Both the position numbers and the translations under genes were made by a program. A stretch of 64,000 nucleotides of DNA, taken from the NCBI RefSeq assembly GCF_023520895.1, contig NZ_CP026029.1, forward strand, positions 6,014,001 through 6,078,000, read 5' to 3'. Under the pieces are notes generated by a model, which was not told where the DNA came from, made no database searches, and was given only the letters and a program-made list of their open reading frames with translations. Positions 23,212-31,103 of this stretch are shown here, one piece after another (positions within the stretch are counted from its first letter, which is position 1; each line of letters begins with the position of its first letter). The stretch is from Paenibacillus sp. PK3_47 (GTDB lineage Bacteria > Bacillota > Bacilli > Paenibacillales > Paenibacillaceae).

Positions 23212-25356
23212 TTAGTGTGGTTTGTGAGGCGGAAGGAGCAGATGGAGTTCGTGGGCCCTGGCGATAGCTTCCGTGCGTCTTTGAACTTGAAGCTTCTCAA
23301 AGATCCGGCGGTTGTGTCCTTTGACCGTATCAAGGGCCAGGAAGAGCTGCTCACTGATCTCACGGTTGGAAAGTCCTTTGGCGATTAGCCCCAACACCTC
23401 AAGTTCGCGCTGGCTGAGGGGGTCAATAAGCTGCTTTGTTCTCCCGTAGCTTAGTATCTTCCGGACACGTTCCAGTCCGGCTTGTGCGTCTTGAAGTGCT
23501 GGAAGCGGCAGGTCACCGGCCAGCTGCAGCGCCTCTTCGTAATACTCTCCGGCCAGACCTGGCTCATTATCCGCTTCTTGAATTTGCCCGAGTCCGATCA
23601 GAGACATTACCGCCATCAGCTTATGGCCAATTATACGGCTGTACGAAATGACTTCATTATACGCTTGCCGGGCTTGCGCATGATCACCCTGCCGCTGGCA
23701 GGCGACGCCCAGCATCCATGCCGCAGACGTCCGCACAGACAGATTATCTGGACGGAGAAATGTCAAAGCACGCCGGGACTGAGTAATAACCACGTCCATC
23801 TCAGAGTTAGCGTCTGCCCGGACAGCCCGGGCAGGGGCGATTAATTCAATGAGCTCACCGGATTTGTCGTCCTGGGCTGACTTTTGCATGGTTGTTTCGG
23901 CTGCCTGCAATTTAAGGTTAGCCCCGTTAGGTTTAGCGGTCATCATTAAAGAAGCAACTGCTGCCCGGGTGGCCGCAATCAGACCGGTCAGGTCTTTGAC
24001 CCGTTCATCCTGCGGCATATCTCTCAGCGCTGCTTCCGCAGCCCGCAGCTTATGTTCTACATGCGTCGGCCGGCCTGTAATCAGCAGCACTGAACCATAC
24101 ATTACCCACAGCGCAGGTCTGGTATCAAGCTCTGCGGCAGGCAGCGATTCCAGCCATTTTAACACCATGCCTGCTGCCCCGCGGAGATGCAGCGGCATCC
24201 CGTTGCCCTCAAGCAGCCGTGCGGCGCGTTCGGTATCAGCTGCTTCTACGGCATGACGGAATGCTTCAATCTCATATCCTTTCGCTTCGTACCACTCACT
24301 TGCTTTAATATGTAATTCCGCGATCTCCTCTTCAGCCAGACTGTCCCGCAGCTGTCTCTGCAAGGATTCGGCAAACAAGTGATGATACCTGTACCACTGC
24401 CGTTCCTGATCCAGGGAAAAGATGAACAGGTTCCGGCGCTCAAGCTGCGTTAACAAATGCTTGCCAGCCGCAGCGGAAGCCGCCGGCATAACAGCCGCGC
24501 ACAGTGAACTGCTCAGGCGGCCAAGGATGGAGGTCCTTAACAGAAAGGCCTGAACTTCTGCCGGCTGGCGCTGCAGAACCTCTTCTACCAGGTAATCCAG
24601 CACAAAATGATGACTGCCGGCAATGGACTGAATGAACCGGCCCGAACCCTGATCACCCTGTATAGAGAGCGCTGCCAGCTGCAGACCGGCAATCCAGCCT
24701 TCCGTTCGAGAGGACAAAGCCTCTATTTGAACAGCGGGCAGACTAATCCCCATAACACCGTTAAGGAAGTCCTCCGACTCAGCCGGAGTAAACCGCAGAT
24801 CAACCGCCCGAATCTCGGTTAAGCGGTCTTGAACCCGTAAACGGGCAAGTGGAATAAGCGGTTCGCTGCGCGTAATGATTACCATGTGTATGTGTGCAGG
24901 AAGGTGGTCAATAAGGAAGGTAACGGCTTTGTCTATAAGCTCTGAATTTACTGTATGATAGTCGTCAAGGATAAGCAGAAAAGGTCCCAAGAATGCAGCA
25001 GCCTTAAGCAGCACGGTAAGAATGGATTCCAGCGGCGGCGCCACCGGCGACTGCATAACGGCAAGCACACCTGCACCAAAGTCTTCCCGGAGATTCTGCA
25101 GGGAGGAGATAAGACAGGTCATAAACCGGGAAAGTTCACCGTCTCCTTCTTCCAGCGACAGCCACGCGGCAGGCAGTCCGCTGCGTCCGGACCATTCGCT
25201 GACGAGTGTTGTTTTGCCGTACCCTGCGGGCGCCGATACAAGAGTCAGACTGCGGTGCAAACCCTGCTGCAGCTTATCGATTAACCGTTGGCGGAGAACG
25301 GTATCAGGCCGGTGCGGCGGAATATTAAATTTGCTGGGCAGGATATTCGTTGTCAT
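23212..25356 (-). CDS. MalT-like LuxR-family regulator with ATPase domain (LAL type)
   Basis: 714 residues. An N-terminal STAND ATPase (Walker A VSAPAGYGKTTLVSEW near residue 45, Walker B-like PFLLILDDYHTV near 130), then a winged helix and helical TPR-like repeats (residues 350-630), and a C-terminal LuxR helix-turn-helix (LSQRELEVLGLIAKGLSNRE near 650). Such proteins bind ATP and an inducer and then activate transcription. Usual length is 850-900 residues, so the TPR part here is shortened. The inducer and target genes are unknown; the DUF4386 gene immediately downstream is the nearest candidate. Confidence 0.9.
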   Translation of the reverse strand: MTTNILPSKFNIPPHRPDTVLRQRLIDKLQQGLHRSLTLVSAPAGYGKTTLVSEWSGRSGLPAAWLSLEEGDGELSRFMTCLISSLQNLREDFGAGVLAVMQSPVAPPLESILTVLLKAAAFLGPFLLILDDYHTVNSELIDKAVTFLIDHLPAHIHMVIITRSEPLIPLARLRVQDRLTEIRAVDLRFTPAESEDFLNGVMGISLPAVQIEALSSRTEGWIAGLQLAALSIQGDQGSGRFIQSIAGSHHFVLDYLVEEVLQRQPAEVQAFLLRTSILGRLSSSLCAAVMPAASAAAGKHLLTQLERRNLFIFSLDQERQWYRYHHLFAESLQRQLRDSLAEEEIAELHIKASEWYEAKGYEIEAFRHAVEAADTERAARLLEGNGMPLHLRGAAGMVLKWLESLPAAELDTRPALWVMYGSVLLITGRPTHVEHKLRAAEAALRDMPQDERVKDLTGLIAATRAAVASLMMTAKPNGANLKLQAAETTMQKSAQDDKSGELIELIAPARAVRADANSEMDVVITQSRRALTFLRPDNLSVRTSAAWMLGVACQRQGDHAQARQAYNEVISYSRIIGHKLMAVMSLIGLGQIQEADNEPGLAGEYYEEALQLAGDLPLPALQDAQAGLERVRKILSYGRTKQLIDPLSQRELEVLGLIAKGLSNREISEQLFLALDTVKGHNRRIFEKLQVQRRTEAIARAHELHLLLPPHKPH

Positions 25357-25440
25357 AAGCTAATCTTATCACCTGATGTTTCAGCCATCAATCAAAGGCT
25401 GACCAGGAATGGTTCATTCGTTACGGCAGTCCGTATCCCG

Positions 25441-25460
25441 TCTTAATGCAATCTTAATGC
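25441..25460. promoter_or_regulatory. Candidate KdpE/OmpR-type site upstream of kdpD
   Basis: TCTTAATGCAATCTTAATGC is a direct repeat of TCTTAATGC with an 11-bp period, the arrangement bound by OmpR/PhoB-family regulators. The inner sequence ATGCAATCTTAAT recurs upstream of the kdpF operon (29055-29067) and nowhere else that I noticed. Confidence 0.5.
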
Positions 25461-25548
25461 GGCGGCCAAAGTTGTAATGCGGTGCTGATTTGGCACATGA
25501 TATACTTACACTAAAAACGCAATTATTTTGCCGGAAAGGGGCATTAGC

Positions 25549-28248
25549 TTGAGAATGGATTCAGACGGCCCCGGTTACCTGAAGGAGCAGCTTACAGATA
25601 TCCAGCCGGCGAAGCGCCGCGGGAAGCTGAAGATTTTTGTCGGATATGCATCCGGAGTGGGTAAAACTTATGCTATGCTGCTGGATGCCCGTGAGATGCT
25701 GAAAGATGGAGTGGATGTAGTCGCGGGTTACATTGAACCCCATGTCCGGCCGGAGACATCCGTTCTTTTGGAAGGGCTGGAGCTCATGCCGCCGCTGGCA
25801 GGACCGGTCCGAGGGAACATGTCCAATGAATTCAACCTGGATCTGGCGATCCGGAGAAATCCGGAGCTTATCCTGCTGGATGAGCTGTCCCATGCCAATG
25901 CAGCAGGCTGCCGCCACAAGAAGCGTTATCAGGATGTGGAAGAGCTTCTGCGGGCAGGCATTCATGTCTATACTACCGTTAATGTTCAGCATATTGAAAG
26001 TCTGCAGGAGGTTACAGCTTCTATTACAGGCTTTAGCGTCCGCGAAATGATTCCGGATGAAGTTTTTGACAGTGCCGATCATATAGAGCTTGTCGATATC
26101 GAACCGGATGATTTGATCGACCGCCTCCACAAAGGCAAGATTTATCCCGAAGAACAGGCCCGGCAGGCACTTACCCATTTTTATGTCAAAAGTAAACTGA
26201 CCGCCCTGCGCGAAATCGCCCTCCGCTACACGGCAGATCAGGTGAACAGAAAGGCGGCGTTCAACCGGGACGCTGCTCCCCATACAGAATTTTATACCAA
26301 GGACCACATCCTTGTCTGTCTGTCTTCAGCTCCTTCGAGCCAGAAGGTGATCCGTACAGCGGCCAGAATGGCCGAGGCGTTCCATGGAACTTTTACGGCA
26401 TTATATGTAGAGACCGCAGACAGCAGCCTGTCAGCACCCGGGAATGTTGAAGAGCTGCGGAAGAATCTCCGGCTTGCAGAACAGCTTGGGGCACAGATTG
26501 CAACAGTGTACGGCGAGGATGTTCCGGGACAGATTGCCGAGTATGCCAAAACAAGCAGGGTATCCAAAATCGTCATCGGCCGTTCCCAGCATAAAAAGCG
26601 GAGGCTAAGCAAACCCAACCTTGTAGACAAGCTGACTACTCTTGCACCAGGCATCGAAATCTATATTATTCCGGATGCCTCTCCTGCTCCTGAGCCAAGA
26701 TTAAGGGGACTGCTCAATCCTCCCAAGCTCTCTTTGGGTGATACGGTCAAAAGCACCGTCATTCTTGCAGCCTGCACTTTAATCGGCATATGGTTTCAAT
26801 CCCTGGGTTTCAGGGAAGCCAATATAATCACCGTGTTCATTCTGGGCGTCCTGATCAATGCCATGGTGACGAACGGAAGACTGTACAGTGCAGCAACTTC
26901 GGTGCTGGGCGTACTGATCTTCAACTATTTCTTTACCTACCCTTATTTCTCCTTTCAGGCTTATGACTCGGGGTATCCGGTCACCTTCCTGGTGATGCTG
27001 ACGGCTTCTTTTATATCCAGCACACTGACTATGAAGGTAAAAGAACAGGCACGCCACTCTGCACAAAAGGCCTACCGCACCGAGGTACTGCTGGAGACCA
27101 GCCGCAAGCTTCAGCAGGCGGAGAATATTCCGGCGATTATGAACGAGACTGCAAATCAGCTCGTGAAGCTGCTGGACAGAACCATTATTTTTTATCCGGT
27201 AGAGCAGGATGGCCTGTCTGAACCGCTGATTATTCCGAAGGAAGATGCTGCCGCGGACGCGCATGTTTATACAGAAGGCAGCGAACGCGCTGTTGCCGAG
27301 TGGGTATACAAGAACAACAAACGGGCAGGAGCCACTACGGATACATTCTCTGCGGCAAGCTGTCTTTATCTTGCGGTAAGAGGAGGAGATTCGGTATTCG
27401 CCATAGCGGCCATTGTCATGGAGCATGAAGAACCGCTGGATGCATTTGAGAAAAGCCTGATGATCGCCATGCTGGGCGAATGTGCACTGGCACTGGAGAA
27501 GGAACAGCTGAATGTGATGCAAAAAAAGATCACCAGCCAGATCGAGCAGGAGCAGCTGCGGGGGAATTTGCTGCGGTCCATCTCCCACGATTTACGGACG
27601 CCTCTGACCAGTATTTCCGGCAATGCCGGGATTCTGATCAGCAACTCCAGTGTGCTGAGTGAACCGCAGAAGCTAGGATTATATAATGATATCCATGATG
27701 ATTCCATATGGCTGATCCATCTGGTAGAGAATCTGCTGTCCATTACCCGGATTGATAACGGCTCGCTGAATCTGAATATGCAGGCGGAGCTGATGGAAGA
27801 GGTGATCAGTGAGGCTTTGTTACATATCAACCGCAGCAGCGGAGAGCATGTAATTACGACAGCGGTAGAAGACGATCTGCTGATGGCCAAAATGGACCCC
27901 CGCCTTATTATCCAGGTGCTGATCAATATCATTGACAATGCGATTAAATATACGCAGGAAGGCTCTATTATTCAGGTATCGGCGAAAAAAATAGATCAGC
28001 AGGTGCTGGTTGAAATTTCAGATAACGGCCCCGGCATTCCGCCGGAAGCCCAAAGCCGGTTGTTTGATATGTTCTATACGGCTAATAACAGCCTTGGAGA
28101 CGGCCGGCGCGGATTAGGGCTGGGGCTTGCGCTCTGTAAATCCATTATACAGGCACACGGAGGAACCATTGAGGTAAGAGATAACGTTCCCAAGGGTACG
28201 GTATTCAGCTTTACTTTGCAGTCTGAGGAGGTCATTGTTCATGAATAA
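25549..28248 (+). CDS. kdpD: Potassium sensor histidine kinase KdpD
   Basis: 899 residues from TTG 25549 (GAAAGGGG seven bases before); ATG 25555 is an alternative. Domains in order: KdpD N-terminal ATPase-like module (Walker A GYASGVGKTYAML near 35, ILLDELSHANAAGC near 110), a USP-like domain (about 245-365), four closely spaced membrane helices (about 400-500), a GAF-like region, then HisKA (SISHDLRTPLTSISG, phospho-histidine about H680) and HATPase (NIIDNAIKYTQEG, ISDNGPGIP). The USP domain contains FTALY, part of the c-di-AMP-binding motif described for S. aureus KdpD; the preceding SxS reads SSA. It phosphorylates KdpE when potassium is limiting. It overlaps kdpE by 8 bp. Confidence 0.95.
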   Translation: MRMDSDGPGYLKEQLTDIQPAKRRGKLKIFVGYASGVGKTYAMLLDAREMLKDGVDVVAGYIEPHVRPETSVLLEGLELMPPLAGPVRGNMSNEFNLDLAIRRNPELILLDELSHANAAGCRHKKRYQDVEELLRAGIHVYTTVNVQHIESLQEVTASITGFSVREMIPDEVFDSADHIELVDIEPDDLIDRLHKGKIYPEEQARQALTHFYVKSKLTALREIALRYTADQVNRKAAFNRDAAPHTEFYTKDHILVCLSSAPSSQKVIRTAARMAEAFHGTFTALYVETADSSLSAPGNVEELRKNLRLAEQLGAQIATVYGEDVPGQIAEYAKTSRVSKIVIGRSQHKKRRLSKPNLVDKLTTLAPGIEIYIIPDASPAPEPRLRGLLNPPKLSLGDTVKSTVILAACTLIGIWFQSLGFREANIITVFILGVLINAMVTNGRLYSAATSVLGVLIFNYFFTYPYFSFQAYDSGYPVTFLVMLTASFISSTLTMKVKEQARHSAQKAYRTEVLLETSRKLQQAENIPAIMNETANQLVKLLDRTIIFYPVEQDGLSEPLIIPKEDAAADAHVYTEGSERAVAEWVYKNNKRAGATTDTFSAASCLYLAVRGGDSVFAIAAIVMEHEEPLDAFEKSLMIAMLGECALALEKEQLNVMQKKITSQIEQEQLRGNLLRSISHDLRTPLTSISGNAGILISNSSVLSEPQKLGLYNDIHDDSIWLIHLVENLLSITRIDNGSLNLNMQAELMEEVISEALLHINRSSGEHVITTAVEDDLLMAKMDPRLIIQVLINIIDNAIKYTQEGSIIQVSAKKIDQQVLVEISDNGPGIPPEAQSRLFDMFYTANNSLGDGRRGLGLGLALCKSIIQAHGGTIEVRDNVPKGTVFSFTLQSEEVIVHE

Positions 28249-28948
28249 ACCGTCAATTCTCGTAGTGGAGGACGATAAACCGATCCGGAAGCTTATTACA
28301 ACTACGCTGGAGACACAAGGCTATAAATATCATACGGCAGAAACAGGCGCAGCTTCGATTCTCGAGGCTGTATCCAGCCCGCCGGATCTGATGATCCTCG
28401 ATTTGGGCCTTCCCGATATGGATGGGGTAGAAATTATCCGCAAGATCCGCTCCTGGTCCAACCTGCCCATCATCGTCGTCAGTGCCCGCAGTGAAGACAG
28501 GGACAAAATCGATGCGCTCGATGCCGGAGCAGACGATTATCTCACCAAGCCGTTCAGCGTGGAGGAGCTGCTGGCCAGACTGCGCGTCAGTCTGCGGCGG
28601 ATCCGCAATGACAGCGATAAGCTGCTGAAAGACGCGTCTGTTTTTCATAACGGCAGCCTGAAAATTGATTATGCCGCCGGCTGTGTATGGGTGGAGGAAG
28701 AAGAGGTCCATCTTACGCCGAGCGAATATAAACTGTTATGCCTGCTGGCGAAGAACGCCGGCAAAGTGCTGACCCATAATTACATTCTGCATGAAATCTG
28801 GGGAAGCCACACCTATGATATCCCGGCCCTGCGAGTGTTTATGGCTACCCTGCGCAAAAAAATTGAAAAGCCCTCCCAATCCAAGATTATTCAGACCCAT
28901 ATCGGGGTGGGGTACCGGATGCTCCAGGTGGGGGATGAAACCCGGTAA
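28241..28948 (+). CDS. kdpE: Response regulator KdpE
   Basis: 235 residues from ATG 28241, nine bases after GAGGAGG; the frame's earlier TTG is unlikely. Receiver domain (1-120) with the acidic pair in LVVEDDKP, phospho-acceptor aspartate in LMILDLGLPDMDGV, and the conserved threonine/lysine (VVSARSEDRD, LTKPFSVEEL). The C-terminal OmpR-type winged helix has LTPSEYKLLCLLAKNAGKVL and RVFMATLRKKIE. It activates the Kdp ATPase genes. It ends in a terminator that separates the regulators from the structural operon, unlike E. coli where kdpDE follow kdpC. Confidence 0.95.
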   Translation: MNKPSILVVEDDKPIRKLITTTLETQGYKYHTAETGAASILEAVSSPPDLMILDLGLPDMDGVEIIRKIRSWSNLPIIVVSARSEDRDKIDALDAGADDYLTKPFSVEELLARLRVSLRRIRNDSDKLLKDASVFHNGSLKIDYAAGCVWVEEEEVHLTPSEYKLLCLLAKNAGKVLTHNYILHEIWGSHTYDIPALRVFMATLRKKIEKPSQSKIIQTHIGVGYRMLQVGDETR

Positions 28949-28997
28949 CATTTATCGTAATTTTACAGCTATAAGTCCGGTCAGCGGATATTACAGA

Positions 28998-29026
28998 AGC
29001 CATGCTCGCTTGAGCATGGCTTTTTT
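28998..29026 (+). terminator. Terminator after kdpDE
   Basis: AGCCATGCTC-GCTT-GAGCATGGCT followed by a T run. A 10-bp perfect stem. Confidence 0.9.
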
Positions 29027-29049
29027 GCATCTTTTCAGTTTAAAAATCA

Positions 29050-29068
29050 TTTTTATGCAATCTTAATT
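29050..29068. promoter_or_regulatory. Candidate KdpE site upstream of the kdpF operon
   Basis: TTTTTATGCAATCTTAAT shares ATGCAATCTTAAT with the site upstream of kdpD. It lies about 105 bp before the first small gene. No clear -35/-10 pair could be assigned after it. Confidence 0.5.
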
Positions 29069-29172
29069 TTCTCCTGCAAACCCTAACCCCGAACTAATAG
29101 CAGAAATGTTAAGCTGACTCAGAAGTTAATTGGAGGCACAGAGACAGATTATAAAAAGAGGAGCGGGTAGTG

Positions 29173-29283
29173 ATGATGGATGTGTATATGCTGGCGTGTC
29201 TTGCACTCATATTCGGTGTGTTCTACGGCTTTGTCCAGTGGTGCGGGCGGGTCGTGGATGATCAAGGGGGCGGGGGAAAATGA
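29173..29283 (+). CDS. 36-residue membrane peptide leading the kdpFABC operon
   Basis: MMDVYMLACLALIFGVFYGF then VQWCGRVVDDQGGGGK and TGA: one hydrophobic helix (about 4-22) followed by a short charged, Gly-rich tail. AGAGGAG lies about 10 bases upstream of the ATG pair. The stop overlaps the kdpF ATG (ATGA), so translation is coupled to kdpF. This looks like a real gene rather than chance. I recognise no named family; it may be a small accessory subunit or regulator of the Kdp pump, like KdpF itself. Confidence 0.7.
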   Translation: MMDVYMLACLALIFGVFYGFVQWCGRVVDDQGGGGK

Positions 29284-29357
29284 CAGTGGTCATTATAGCA
29301 GCTCTGCTGTTGTTTCTGTACCTGGTATACGCCTTGATTCATCCTGAGAAGTTCTAG
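29280..29357 (+). CDS. kdpF: Kdp ATPase small subunit KdpF
   Basis: 25 residues, MTVVIIAALLLFLYLVYALI then HPEKF: a single membrane helix ending in the PEKF motif shared by KdpF peptides. KdpF stabilises the KdpFABC complex. It starts inside the preceding small gene (ATGA overlap), with the purine-rich AAGGGGGCGGGG upstream serving as ribosome binding site. kdpA follows after 51 bp. Confidence 0.92.
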   Translation: MTVVIIAALLLFLYLVYALIHPEKF

Positions 29358-29408
29358 GGATCAGTTACTGACAAAAAAGGCTATTTTATTAGATTAGGAG
29401 GGTCATAC

Positions 29409-31085
29409 GTGGGCATTTTGCAAATTGTAATTGTAATCGCCATACTTCTGCTGCTGGTGAAGCCGGCAGGGACTTATCTTTATCATGTTTTCTCCAATGA
29501 ACCGAACCGGATGGACCGGATCTTCGGCGGCCTGGAACGGGGGATCTTCCGGATCAGCGGGCTTGGGCACCGGGAGGGGATGTCCTGGAAACGGTATGCC
29601 ATAAGCTTTCTCTCGGCAAATATTGTGCTGGTGGCTTTCGGTTATCTTATTCTGCGCCTGCAGGGCAGCCTGCCGCTGAATCCGAACGGAGCCGGTGAAA
29701 TGGAGCAGACACTGACGTTCAATACCGTTATCAGTTTCATTACGAACACTAATCTTCAGCATTACAGCGGGGAAACCGGGCTGTCTTATTTCTCGCAGAT
29801 GGCTGTTATTACGATGATGATGTTTACTTCGGCGGCAAGCGGCTTGTCAGTGGCTGTGGCTTTTGTCCGGGGGATAACCGGCCGAAAGACGCTGGGGAAT
29901 TTCTTTGAGGATTTTGTCAAGGCGCATACCCGGGTATTCCTGCCGCTGGCACTGCTTGTAACACTGGTGCTTGTGGCACTGCAGGTTCCGCAGACTCTAC
30001 AGCCTACACTACAGGTAACAACGCTGGAAGGTCAGAGTCAGCAGATTGCTATCGGTCCTGTTGCCTCACTTGAATCGATAAAGCATCTTGGTACAAACGG
30101 CGGCGGTTTTTTTGGTGCCAACTCGGCCCATCCCTTCGAGAACCCTTCACCGCTCACCAATGTGATTGAAATTCTGTCGATGTGGCTGCTGCCCGCCTCC
30201 TTGCCCTATATGTACGGCTTGTTCGCCAAAAATAAAAAGCAGGGCTGGGGCATCTTCGCTGCCATGATGACTTTGTTCGTTCTGCTGCTGTCGCTCAACT
30301 ATGCCGCCGAACTTAAGGGGAATCCCGCCATCACTGAACTGGGTATAGAGGCTTCGCAGGGCAGTATGGAAGGCAAGGAGGTACGCTTTGGCATCCCGCA
30401 ATCGGCCCTGTTTACTACGGTGACAACTGCAGCTACTACAGGGAGTGTCAATAATATGCATGATACGCAGACTCCGCTGGGCAGCATTACGCCGCTGGCA
30501 CTGATGATGCTGAACAATGTGTTCGGCGGCAAAGGTGTCGGACTGATCAATATGCTGATGTATGCCATGCTTGCTGTGTTCCTCTGCGGGCTGATGGTGG
30601 GACGGACGCCGGAATTTCTCGGCCGCAAAATTGAAGCCAGGGAGATGAAGCTGATTGCCATAGCCATACTGGTGCATCCGCTGATCATTCTGGGCCCGAC
30701 GGCGGTTTCCTTTATAAGCGATCTGGGCCAGGGGGCTATCAGCAACAGCGGTCATCACGGATTGACCCAGGTTCTGTACGAATATGCATCCTCGGCTGCC
30801 AACAACGGCTCCGGATTTGAAGGGCTTGCGGATAACAACACCTTCTGGAATGTGATGACAGGTATTGTCATGCTGCTCGGCCGTTATGTGTCGATCATTG
30901 CAATGCTGGCCGTCGCCGGCTCCCTGATCCGCAAGCAGCCCGTTCCGGAGACGATAGGCACATTCCGGACAGACAACGGGCTGTTCACCGGAATTCTTAT
31001 CGGTACGGTACTTATTATCGGTGCGCTGACCTTCCTGCCAGTCATTGTATTAGGTCCGGTTGCCGAGCATTTGATTTTAAGGTAG
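29409..31085 (+). CDS. kdpA: Potassium-transporting ATPase subunit KdpA
   Basis: 558 residues from GTG 29409, which has AGGAGGG upstream. About ten membrane helices. Selectivity-filter segments of the four pore repeats are visible, for example NTVISFITNTNLQHYSGE, SIKHLGTNGGGFFGANSAHP and EYASSAANNGSGFEGL. KdpA is the channel-like potassium-binding subunit related to KtrB/TrkH proteins. The fold, length and order kdpF-A-B-C are all standard. Confidence 0.97.
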   Translation: MGILQIVIVIAILLLLVKPAGTYLYHVFSNEPNRMDRIFGGLERGIFRISGLGHREGMSWKRYAISFLSANIVLVAFGYLILRLQGSLPLNPNGAGEMEQTLTFNTVISFITNTNLQHYSGETGLSYFSQMAVITMMMFTSAASGLSVAVAFVRGITGRKTLGNFFEDFVKAHTRVFLPLALLVTLVLVALQVPQTLQPTLQVTTLEGQSQQIAIGPVASLESIKHLGTNGGGFFGANSAHPFENPSPLTNVIEILSMWLLPASLPYMYGLFAKNKKQGWGIFAAMMTLFVLLLSLNYAAELKGNPAITELGIEASQGSMEGKEVRFGIPQSALFTTVTTAATTGSVNNMHDTQTPLGSITPLALMMLNNVFGGKGVGLINMLMYAMLAVFLCGLMVGRTPEFLGRKIEAREMKLIAIAILVHPLIILGPTAVSFISDLGQGAISNSGHHGLTQVLYEYASSAANNGSGFEGLADNNTFWNVMTGIVMLLGRYVSIIAMLAVAGSLIRKQPVPETIGTFRTDNGLFTGILIGTVLIIGALTFLPVIVLGPVAEHLILR

Positions 31086-31103
31086 GGGAGAGGAAGAACA
31101 GAG

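Noticed and set aside
29027..29172. ydaO-type c-di-AMP riboswitch before the kdpF operon
   Set aside because: The region is only about 145 bp and I could not find the conserved GGGxxxCC-type helices; a candidate KdpE site was reported instead.
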